Shown: positions 11,626 through 24,400 of the stretch, piece after piece
Layout of the letters: each line of letters begins with the position of its first letter
Position numbering within the stretch: the stretch's first letter is position 1
Origin: Yamagishiella unicocca
Lineage: Eukaryota > Chlorophyta > Chlorophyceae > Chlamydomonadales > Volvocaceae
DNA length: 64,000 bases
Reading direction: 5' to 3'
NCBI GenBank assembly: GCA_003116995.1
Contig: BDSL01000030.1
Location: 496,001 to 560,000, forward strand
Position numbers and translations under genes: made by a program
The notes under the pieces: generated by a model
Told to the model about the DNA's origin: nothing
The model's database searches: none
Seen by the model: the letters and a program-made list of their open reading frames with translations, nothing else

Positions 11626-14600
11626 CTGCAACAAATGCTCGTGCTCATCCTTCAGTCCAGCCTGCCACAACGCTGCGGCCACCTGCTCCACGTGCGGCTG
11701 CTCCACCGAGACTACAGCGCCGCCGCCACCACCCGCTGTCGCCGCTTTAGCCATGCCGGCGAGGAGCCTGGCTGCGGCCCGCAGCACCGCCGTATCCGCC
11801 GGGCCCATGCTGCAAAGCCCTGAAACCAGGACGGATATTGCATGGCTGCTCGCCTGCTGCGCCGCCAAGCTGCTGTCGTGCCGCGGCCGCATTGCAGGCC
11901 CAAGAGCCACGGCGGTGGCCATTGCAGTGTCCTCCTCACGTAGGGCCTGCGAGGAGACGGGCGGCCGCGTGGTGGTCGCTGCAGGGCTCACCTACTGGAC
12001 GGCTGAAGTGAACCAATGGACGCGACCTTCCGACACTCTCATCGGTCATCGCCCCTGGCCTGATGTTGAACGCCTAAAAGAAGTGTCGCACTCGAGAGAC
12101 GCGGGGATGTCGTCGCCATGAGGCACCCTAGTTTACATGGTGAACTCCCGCCGGGGTGATGCGATGACGAGGTTCGCTACGACCGGTACCGTATTGCCCG
12201 GTGTCCGGTAGAGCACGTTCCAACGCAATCCACACGGCATTTACGAGGCGGCTTGCGTACAAGGCGCTCAGTAGCCCCAATACCGGTACACGACAACATC
12301 GGGGATGCGTTGCGGCCCACTTTGGAGGGCTTCACGTGACCATGTATGAGCTCTCAATTTGGGTTGTTGGGGTTATGTGTGGACCTTCGCTGGGCACGCA
12401 TTGCAGGTTTTCCAGCGCGACGAAAACGTAATATCGCCAAGGTGGCCCTTCCCCGCGAACCGCACATATTGGATGACGAGGAAGCGCATAGCGACAGCCT
12501 GGACTACGGTACCACGTGTTATACCACAGCCCTCTCAAAACATCGGCCGCTCACCTCAGTACTGCGGCTCACCAGCCGCCGGTGCAGCTCCTTGTCGCCG
12601 ACCCTCATCTTGACGCACGCACCCACCACGGTGGCCAGCTGCACAACCCCGAACTCATCAGCACGTGCGTTGAGGTGTGAGGCCAGGGAGCGGAGCAGTG
12701 CGCTTGGGCACCCGTAGCCAGTCCGTGCAAGCGCCCACATCAGGGTTACAACGTCCTGTGAGGTGAGGGGGAGAGTTCAGGAGGGGGGCACGTATGAGCA
12801 ACGACCAGCCAACGAGGGGCAACTCCGATGTCAAGCCGGCTTGAATTCGACAGCCTGGAGTGGACTCGGTGTCTCACTGGCGTGTGGTTTGCACCAGCCC
12901 CCAAACAAGCGTTAGTGCGGCACAGCCGTGCGGTTCAATCGATCCGAGCGTGCCAAGTCTTCCCATGCAGCAACATGCCGCCTTGCTACGGCGGTACTGG
13001 GTGCCGACAACCGTTTCATAATATAGGAATCTGCACCATCCACCGACCTACGTTGCCCTCCGAATCTACCAGGCATCTACACATCCGCAAGCGTCACACC
13101 ATGGGGCCACCGCCGTGGGGCCGCCGCACCTAACCACGCCGCACCTGCGGATTTGCAACTCGCATACCCTCAGCCGCCCTCACTACCGCCTTGGCAAAGA
13201 GCCGTGTATTTGCCACACCGACACGGGCATAAGCAGCGAGCAGGCCCGCCAGATCCGCCGGCGTGGCTTGGTCCAGGCCCGCCAGTGCTGCGTTCCCGAC
13301 AGACTGCCACACGCGCGGAGCCTTGACTCGCAAACGCGACAGGTGCGTGGCTAGTGCAGCAACGTGTGCTGCTGCGTCCTGCAGACAGTCAGTAGTGGCA
13401 GTCAGCAGCCGGCGCCGGCAGCCGGCACCGGCAGCGCAGCCGCATGCCACTATTTTGCTTTTGCTGGCCTATGGCAGGAGTCCTACGTTGCCCTGTCAAA
13501 CGATGGCTCCCCGTGACAAGGAGAACCTTGTCCCGATGAAGAGCCGGCACAGTACCTTTAAATGTCCGCGGCGAGCCTCAGCTTCTAGCCTCAGCTGAAG
13601 AGGCAGTAACAGCTCTTCAGGAACATAATGAACACGTGCGCAAGCACCAAGGAAGGCTGCCAGTTCGGCCACTTCGTAACGTTCCAGATTCCTACACCGA
13701 ACGGGGCAATGGGTACTGGAGTCGCTTCTGCCGGCGGGATGAGCAGTATCCCAACGATAGAGCTGCTGGTCTCCCCCGACAAGGTTAGCTGACACCAGTA
13801 ACTATTAACGGCACCCTCACTTTCCCTAACGACAGTGGGTGAGTGTCATGGGCTGAAAAAGAGCAGTGAATTGGACCCCAGCCATTTATCCTATCCCATC
13901 CTTACATCGCGCACTGCAGGGTTAGGGTTCCCATCATATCAAGCAGCAGTTGACGCTCGGACCGGCGTATGGGCCACTGAACAACACGTGGCGCCTGTAC
14001 AGCAGCCTGAACCACAAGGGCCGGCGCTGCTGCCTGCAAAGACGGCGTGAAGGATCAATCACGGTCTGTCACGGTACGCCGTCCGTCGATTCATTTACCG
14101 GTAGTGGCATGCTCAATCCTTAGCCTTCTTGGTTGTTACTTGGCCTATCACCGGTAGAACCATTCCGTACCCCTACCATCTAAAATGCACGCACGTTGCC
14201 ACCGCGCGTATGTTAGAAGCAGCAAGGTCGCATACACACATGACGCCGCATATAAACTCCCTCCTGCTAAAAACAAATTCATTTGTCCGCAACTGCTGAG
14301 CACCGCTCCATGTCATTACAGTAACTCCCCACGATACACCCCCCCTTACCTGCGAGGTCGCGACCTCGCTCAATTCCTGCAACGTGCAGCACGCCCGAAT
14401 CCTCCGCAGCGTCTTCGCCTGGCTGTAGCTATAGCTAGAGCGTCCGAACCGCCCTTTGTTCTTTGTTGTAATGTCAGCCGGAGGTACAACTGAATTTTGG
14501 TATTCAGCATCGCTGTGGACAGAACAAGATAGGCTCGACGAGACGGACAGAGTACTACGTGACGGGATAAATTGGTCCTGGCCAATGGCTGCCAGCGAAG

Positions 14601-14787
14601 GAAAGAAAGTGCCGGAATGGAAGGACGCCTGATTGGTGCATTCCGGCTCCTTTCGGTGAATCAACACGTCCAACCAAGGCTCTTTTCCGTGAGGAAAGCC
14701 TAGAATACGGCTCAGTGATGCGCGTGAAGAGTGTAAGCAGTAGGAAGCACAAGGTAGACACCTTGCCATCCAAGCGACAGACAACAT
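11626..14787 (-). CDS. Probable organelle-targeted helical-repeat (OPR/RAP/FAST-like) protein, partial model
   Basis: Exons seen are 14787-14350, 13691-13556, 13378-13145, 12755-12555 and 11991-11626, each bounded by AG and GT. The last three junctions are all phase 0. Exon 1 opens with a hydrophobic, Arg/Ser-rich transit-peptide-like N-terminus (MLSVAWMARCLPCASYCLHS) and ends with LRRIRACCTLQELSEVA, the kind of motif that opens the helical array in algal OPR and RAP-type organellar RNA-binding proteins. Later exons carry repeated two-helix units such as EVAELAAFLGACARVHYVPE, DLAGLLAAYARVGVANTRLF, VVTLMWALARTGYGCPSALL and GVVQLATVVGACVKMRVGDK. At least one exon between 14350 and 13691 is missing, because the phases do not match directly. 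The 3' end is also unresolved. A role in chloroplast or mitochondrial RNA metabolism is inferred from the family only. Confidence 0.6.
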
Positions 14788-15731
14788 GGTGGTAGTGTGC
14801 AAGGTCACGCAATAAACGTTTGGTTTCTATAAGCCTAACATATGTAATTGGGACATAATTCAGAGTCGTTAATGTAGTTGGATCACGTCACGATGGTACA
14901 TTTGTCATGCCCCACAGCAGCAGACACATTAGCAGGTAAACGCCGCAAGTCGCTATACCTCTTCCGGGTTCTGCCTCGGGTATTCTGGCTCCCGACCGAA
15001 GATCGGCCCACAGCTGCACTGCTACTTGCGGGGTAACAGATGCTCGCCACTGTTGTTACACGTCTGTAACTGGGCACCTCGTGCGACAGGGTACTTCCAG
15101 CACGGACGGCGGGGAATACCAGGAGTGGCGTCCCCGCATGCTAAGGCGGCGGAGGCTACGTGGGCCCGATGTGCGCACCTTATCCCTTTGGCTCCGATCG
15201 TGAGCCAGCTACTGTCCAACGCCGAAAGCTTCCAGACGGTATAAGGCGACGTCCGTCACTCAGTGCCAACGAACCGTATCTAACAACGCACACGCAGGTT
15301 CTCTCACTACAACCGTCATGATCAGATTCGCGTTTCTGGAGAGGCGCCGAAACCATGACTAATCGTTCATGCCGGTGCTGGGGCATGACACATTACCGTA
15401 TCACGTCACGATGGTACATGCTAGTGTATCACGTCAGGATAGTACATGCTCGCATGGCACGATGAGATATGATGCGGGAGGGAACTTCAAAAGCGTAGTG
15501 AAGCAAATGTACATTCCGGCAAAACCAGGTGGTCACATACGGCTCAACACGAAGAGCAAAATTGACCAGGTGAATAAGATTATGTTTATGCCCTGTAATG
15601 TGAGAGGAAACGGACAGAGCGTAACCCAAATGCTTATGCCCCTCATCATTCAGAGATGTCCGGATGACAATGATGCCGTACTTGTGCACGTGTGATAGAG
15701 GTTCGTCCGTTATCTTTGTTCGTTCTCTTCG
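14788..15731. other. Intergenic, with a duplicated 20-base motif
   Basis: This is intergenic sequence between the helical-repeat gene start and the 3' end of alpha-tubulin. The sequence ATCACGTCACGATGGTACAT occurs at about 14882 and again at about 15402, with a diverged third copy about 28 bases after the second. No coding sequence is supported. Confidence 0.45.
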
Positions 15732-15736
15732 TTACA
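15732..15736 (-). terminator. TGTAA polyadenylation signal of alpha-tubulin
   Basis: TGTAA on the minus strand lies about 72 bases beyond the alpha-tubulin stop codon, the usual place for a green-algal polyadenylation signal. Confidence 0.7.
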
Positions 15737-15807
15737 TTTGTCAAAGGTGTCGAGCACCAAGGGATGATTGGATAGACGACCAACTCACTCCGGGCAGAAC
15801 TAGACGC

Positions 15808-17496
<1,689 letters not shown>

Positions 17497-17593
17497 GGTT
17501 GCGGATGGGGAGTCTTAGAACGAACTAGAAATGAAGGAAGGTAAGGCGACTGACCGGCTGGGTTCGCGAGGCTTAATGACCTGCGTCCCAACG

Positions 17594-17604
17594 GTGTTAT
17601 ATAT
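17594..17604 (-). promoter_or_regulatory. Putative TATA box of alpha-tubulin
   Basis: On the minus strand TAATATATAAC lies about 100 bases upstream of the alpha-tubulin ATG. That suits a TATA element with a 5' UTR of about 70 bases. No other TATA-like run is closer to the start. Confidence 0.5.
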
Positions 17605-18442
17605 TAGTAGGGGAGTAGAAATAACAGCTTATGCCTTTGCTACAATTCAAGTGGCATTAAATAGAAGCAAGCTGGCCGCGTGCCGTACCAACATTACGAC
17701 TTATTTCTAAGCTACAACGCTTGCAGCTAAGCAAACCTTAGAAACTTAATTTGAATTGTTCGAAGGATTAAATGAACTCATACTCTTGTTGGTCACCACC
17801 ATCAGGAAGTTGCTGATATCCACGTATGGAAAATTCTTAATGGGATTTAATTTTCGCCCTGTGAACAACACTGTGTGTGTACTGTGGACTTAATTAATTA
17901 TGGAATTTGCTTTGCATACCTGTGATCACCACAATCAAGCCGGGCAAGCACGTCCAGGGCGAGAACTAGCGTTATGTATACCGCGCTACAGGAGACCACG
18001 CGAAACTGCGTGCCTATATTGTAACAACTGGCACACATAACAAATCCAAAAGCTAGAAGGGCGTATATATATTTTCAGTACCTGTCCCTGTCCTTGTGTG
18101 CACTGAGTTTCAATTTGCCGGAACCTGCTAAAGCAAGTTGCATTTTATTTAGGCGACTATATTCAGTAAATAGGCTGTGTACCTGTGACCCACCAGTGGA
18201 TCTGTGCAGCGAGGCGCGGGGCACGTCGGCGGTTGCAGATGCGAGAAGCGAGCCTATTTGTGAACCCAGAATACAAGACATAGACTGCGGCCTCGTATGA
18301 TTAGCCTTCTTTGTCGGCCAATCATTTATAGCTACTGTATAAGTCCTCATAAGCGGTGCTGGAACTTCCGGCAGGCTTTGACACGTCGCAGCACTGCGGG
18401 CGCGTAGTCCACGGTCGTGCCACCTAGCATAAGTATCCATAA
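17605..18442. promoter_or_regulatory. Divergent intergenic region, alpha-tubulin / PhoD-like gene
   Basis: About 0.84 kb of AT-rich sequence separates the tubulin TATA-like element from the start of the PhoD-like gene on the plus strand. It must hold upstream control sequences for both genes. I see no coding potential and no exact copy of a known tubulin-box element. Confidence 0.45.
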
Positions 18443-21400
18443 ATGTACCCTCAACAATCGCTTGGAGGCGCGGCGTCCTCTCAGGACGGGCCTGGCCCCA
18501 CCGGGTACCCATACCCACAGACTGGCGGTCAGCAGGGCCAGGCCCCCCCTTACCCCCCGCAGCAGCCACTACAAACCGCAGGTTTGTGAATTGACGGGAC
18601 GGTCCCTGCCCAGAACCAGCAAATACTGTGCCCACCGTGCATGTTCTCCAAAATACTTGATCCCGTTACAGGCTCACCAGACCCCTCACAGTCCTTGATC
18701 CAGCAGCAGCAAGAGGCGGGCGGCAGCGGCCCGCAGCCTGGTTCGGGAGCTGGCACATCCCCTTCGAAGGGCGGCTTTATGCGCTTCTTTTCACGGAAGC
18801 CAGCAGGTGGGTCGGCAACAGCATGGTCCGATGGGTGTGAAACCCCAAGCATACCCCAACGGGTATCTCTTTGCCAGTCGGACGTCTAATCAGGCCGGTG
18901 TCGCGGCCCATACAGCGGCCATGGGTTGACATATCGACATGGATCCTGGCTGTGCCGGCGCAACCTTAGTTCTCGGGTGCTGCTCACACAGTTGTTGATT
19001 TCACCGGGTTCGGCTGCGCGATATTCTGTAATAATTGGCCCGCTCCACTTCGCATGGCACTCGAGACGGTATCACCGCTGCCAGTTGTGTCATTGCATAG
19101 ATAGGAGCTTCGCGCGGATGCCACAGTGCGGGCTTACGTCATTTTCCCCCAGCACGCCTAGATGGCCAGGCGGGCCGGGGGGGGGCCTGGAATCGGGCTC
19201 GCGGGTGAATCCTGACCATCTCCGCCTGAACCATCCTCCTCTTTTACGCTGCCACCCTGGTGGAGTTCGCCGCCGAAAGCCAGCTTCGTCGCGCCTCGCA
19301 CCGCAGATGCAAATGCCTCACCGGAACAGACAACCCCGCCGGAACCTGGAACCGGCAGCGCCCAGACGTCCCCCGAGCGCCGGCGCCTGTTCGGCCTCTT
19401 CGGCCGCAAGAACGCCGAGCAGCCGACCTCACCACCCGACCCGAACGCTCCGGTGCAGGACCCCGGGCTGCAGCAGCAGCAGCCGGGCGTAGGCGGGATG
19501 CAGCAGCAACCTGGAGGTTCGTCCGCGGGTAGCGTCGGGTGGGGTCCTCCAGGGGGCCACTCATCACGTTAGTTGTATCTGTGTGCGCCACCACGTGTCG
19601 GCTGCCTCCCCACGAGCCGTGCAGGGGCCGGCGCACCCGTTTGCTGCGACGTGCCGCGGTCCCTGCAGCTGCGGCACCTGCGTCCCATTACGACGCCACT
19701 GACACGGCACTTCCCCGCACCTCCTCGGCGCCGCAGTCACCGTGGTGCCGCCCCCCTCGGGCTTGTGCTCCAAGGCGGCGCCGCCGCTGGACGAGGTGGC
19801 CAGGCTACAGTCCAGCCCTCTGGCGCCCAGCAAGTTCGGGATGCTGAACCGCCCGAGGTCGAGGACGGCGTCGGCGCCCGGGTCACCCGAGGGGAAGGTG
19901 AGGCCTGGTGCTGGGTGGGGCTGGCGTGCAAGGCCTGGTGTTGAGGGGCCGGGGGCGGGTGGCCGGGGTCTTGCGCGGTGGGGCGGGCCGCTCCACAGGC
20001 AGCGCACGTCACTCACATAGGGTCGCGGCCTGCCGCCTTCTCCCACAAGCCGTGCCTGCAACTCTTCCCCGCTCCTCCGCTCCTCAACCCCTCAACCCGC
20101 CTTTACTCGCCACCCGCCTGTCACCTGTGAGCACAGAAGGGCGCCCCAGCTGTGGATCCGCTGTACACCGGCCCGGCACCACTGGATGACCACTACGGGC
20201 CCTATCTCCGTTACGGCGGCTACAGCCCCGCCACCCGGATATACTCCGCGTCCGTCATGATGGTCATCCACCAGTCGCGCAGCCCCTACCCGCCGCACCT
20301 CAAGTACAGGTGCGCCGCCGGGAGAGACGCAACCGGACCAGCGTCGCGAACCCGGTGCTGCTTCCCCGTTGTTGCCTCCTTCCAAAAACCTCCGGCCACT
20401 CCCCTCCTGCGGCTCCCCCCTGCGCCCCCCCCCCCGCCCCCCCCCAGGGACATGCACCACCGTAGCACCGAGGAGGTGCTGAAGAACCCTGTACGGCTGT
20501 GGTCGTACGCCGGCTACAACTTCTGGCGGTTTGACATGCACCTGCAGCTGGGCGCGGCGCCCGCCGTGATTGAGTACGCGGTGGTTTGCAGCAACGACCA
20601 CCTCTTCTCCACCATCACCCGCTACAACTTCCACCTGCCGGCGGCCGGTCAGAAGTGGCACTGGGGCTTCTACAGCTGCAACGGCTTTGACAAGTACGAG
20701 GAAGAGCTTCGCATGGGCGGCATCCAGGCGATGTGGCGTGACGTGATGCACATGCACCTGCGTGACCCCCTGCACGTCATGTTCGGCGGCGGGGACCAGC
20801 TGTACTGCGATGGTAGGCAGGGTGGGGGGGACTCGCCGGAGTCAGCGACGGGTGGGAGAGGGGACGCCGTGCGTGCCCCGCCTGGGTGGGTCTGTGGGTC
20901 GGCCGATATCCCGTGAGATGCAGGGACGCAACGGGGCGCTGCGAATGGTTTCTTTTCATGCTTGGGTGACGGCAGGGAGGTGACGGCAGGGAGGCGGATG
21001 TAGGGTGTCAAGACGGGGGATCAACAGCCCTGCCGCGAGGGCGCAATCCCACATGCCGTTACGATGCATTCCCGATACTTGACGGTCCCAAGACGCAAAA
21101 GCCGCCTTTCCTCAGCTGCGCCCCTCGCTCGTCTCCTCCCTCCGCTCAATACCAACATCGTCACCATCGCGTGCTCCACCTGCAGATGTATGGAAGGTGC
21201 CGAGCCTGGGTCAGGTGAGCGGGTGAGGGAGGTGTCGCGAGGACAGGGCTCCAGGGTCAGGGGTACACACTCCGCCTGCGTTGGGGCACAGGCGCACGCC
21301 CCGCTGCCCTCGCGGCCCCCCCCCCAACTTCCTAGGCTCCCATCCCGCCTTAACCCGCCCTTCCGCCCCCATCGCCCCCCTCCGTGCGCTCCGCAGTGGA

Positions 21401-24400
21401 CCTACATCACTGACAAGGCCAGCCGCAACATGCACCCGTTCAGCCAGGACATGGTCAACCAGACGTTTGACTTTTACTTCCGCAACTACACAACGCACTT
21501 CGGCAAGGAAGTGTTCCGTGACGCGCTGTCCAGTATTCCGCAGGTGATTGGACTTCCGGAGCCAAACATCTGTGATGACGTCCCGGACTGGTTTGTAAAA
21601 GGCACTTGACGTCACATGACCAGGGAGGCAGGCTGAAACGCTCGGGGCCGGTAATGGGGTTGATGCCAGGAGACGCACAATTGAAGGCCTTACAAACTCG
21701 CAAGTAGCTGACCCAGCTGCGAGCCTCACCCCCCCTCCGCCCCCTCCCGCGCCTCACCCCCTCCCCACCGCCCTGTACGGCCGCCAGGTGATGGTGTGGG
21801 ACGACCACGACATCTTCGACGGCTGGGGCTCCTACCCACCCGAGCTGCAGGCCTGCGCGGTCTTCCAGGGGGTGTACTTTGTGGCCCGCAAGTTCTACCT
21901 GCTGTTCCAGTGCCACGCAGCGGAAGACAACTACCGCACCCTGAACCAGGTGCGCTGAGGTGGTCGTGGCTGGTGGCATAAGGACCTGGGTGCGCTGAGG
22001 GGGGTTACAATAAAGGAACCGGTGCGCTGAGGGTGGGGGACCGGGAGCGGGGATGAAGCACGAACTGACGGGCAGTGCGGTCCCTCGCGGGTGCGGCAGA
22101 GGGAACTGGTCAACTGGCGTTATGGCGGCACCGGCAGGGTGCGGCCATTTGACGTGGGAGCAGCAACAGGAGGCGGGAGTCGGGCTGTCGGGCTGATTGG
22201 AGCGGTACACGGGGTGAGGTCCAGGCGCACCACAGCCGCCCTGCCGTACCCTAGCAGCACGGGGCGCGAGGGCGCGACCTACTTCCTGCACTGGACCCGG
22301 TGAAGCCCCCGCTGGCCCTTGCCCGGCTACCCCGCCATTGCCTCCCCGCGCGCACCGACCTGTCTCCCCCCGGCTGGTTGCAGGGCTGGGGCCTAACGGG
22401 CCTCTCGTATACGGTCATGCTGGGCAACACCACGGCAGTGGTGGGCCTGGACAGCCGCGGAGAGCGCACACGCGAGCAAATCATCCGGCCAGCCACGTGG
22501 GCGGCCTTCGCCGACCAGGTAGGGGCGCGCGCCGAGGGAGGACCCGAGCGCCGTGGTTTCGGGGCGGTGGCGGCCTACGAAGGCACTTGCGCCCAACAGA
22601 GACCCTGGTTGCAGCACGGAACACGAATTCGGGGAGCCCGTGAGCCCTGTCACGTGTGCCCGGGGTCCGCCCTGCCTACCGCCGCCGTCCTGCCGCCTGC
22701 TGCCTGTCCCCGGACCGCAGGTCTCCAAGCTCCCAGCTGGCGTGCGCCATGTGGTGGTGCTGGCTACCGTACCGGTGGTCTACCCCACAGTACCTGGCAT
22801 CGAGGACGCAATGAGTAAGCCCCTGCTTCCGCCGACAAACATTCGGGGGGGACCCTAGGCCCATCGGACCCATGCGCCGGAGCCGTCCCCTGACTTGCCG
22901 GCAAAGTAGTGCCATGCGGTCGTGCCCTACCGCCGTTCGATGCCCTCCCCTCCCAAGCCCTCATTGCGTGCCGTCGCCCTGCCCCTGCCTGCAACTTTGG
23001 CCCTGTGCAGTGGCGCTGGCGGGCACCGGGCTCATGGCCTGCGCGCTGACCAGCTTCCTGCAGAAGACGGGCCTCTCCAGCCACATCTACAGCCAGTTCG
23101 GTGAGACACGAACACGGGCACAACCCGGCCTGGCCGGGCCCCGTACTACCGCCTCTCCCCCTGTACCAGGTCATCGGAACCCCACGGCGCTGCACGTGCT
23201 GGCGGCGTCCCACTGTGCGCGCCCTCCTTTGCCCGTCCTTCTTCGCCCGTCCTTCTTTGCTAGTCGTTCTTGCGCTGTCGCGTTGCGACGCTGACCTCGT
23301 AGCTTGTGATGGTGTTGACGGTCGGCGGCTGCGGTGGCCCCCAGGCGAGCCCGAGCTGCTTGACGACCTGCTGGACCACTGGTCGGCCACCAGCCACGAG
23401 GTGGAGAAGTACTGCTTCATCCGCATCATGCAGGACCTGGCCAAGGTAAGCACACACAGAGGGGACGAAAATGCATTCCCCCTTCGGCACACGCACATCC
23501 ACGTGCAGCGCCGGGATCAGGGCGAGGGGGTGATTGTCTGGGGGCTCCTCGAGGAGCGGATTACGAGCGGGATGTGGAAAGAACGCCAGGGCTGCTTGCT
23601 AAGGTCTGACGTAATGTTACTCGAACGCGGACGACGGGAACTAGCAGTTCGCGTGCAGCGGCGGGCGCGTTGCGTCGTGTGAAGAACCCCTATGGGCCGG
23701 CACGTGAGGTTTGCCTCGGCGGCCTGTAGGTGGGCGCCTGCTTCGTCAGCCGCCACATTGCCTCCGCGCCCCCCCTCACCGTTCCGGCTCTGGCGGCCGC
23801 AACACAGGCCCGCAATATCCGCTTCACGCTGCTCTCCGGCGACGTGCACTGCGCCGGCGTGGCGCACTTCCAGACCATGCCGAAGACCAACCTCAAAATG
23901 GATTTCAGGTGTGCAGGGCCTGGGAGCGAGGGGCCTGGGAGCGAGGGGCCTGGGAGCGAGGGGCCTGGGAGCGAGGGGCCTGGGAGCGAGGGGCCTGGGA
24001 GCGAGGGGCCTGGGAGCGAGGGGCCTGGGAGCGAGGGGCCTGGGGGCGAGGGGCCTGGGAGCGAGGGGCCTGGGGGCGAGGGGCCTGGGGGCGAGGGGCG
24101 TGGGAGCGAGGGGCCTGGGAGCAAGGGGCCTTGGAGCGAGGGGCCTGGGGGCGAGGCTGCATGAGGAAAGCACTTGGTTTCTGGTCTAGCACGGCACACG
24201 CTCTCACCAGCCCTACCTGTCCCACCCCGCGCCAAGCCCCAGATGGACCTGCGCCTCACTGCATCGCGTCACGTGGCATGGCGAGTCGGCTTGCGCTGCC
24301 CCCTTGCTCGGTGACGGTCCATCCACATGAGCAGCTCACACCCCGTCCCCCCTCCTGCTGCCGCTGCAGGCACATGGTCCAGGTGATCAGTTCCGCCATC

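Noticed and set aside
22204..22303. A candidate extra PhoD-like exon (TAALPYPSSTGREGATYF)
   Set aside because: It looks protein-like, but no donor/acceptor pair keeps phase with exons 21788-21949 and 22384-22518, which join directly in phase 0.
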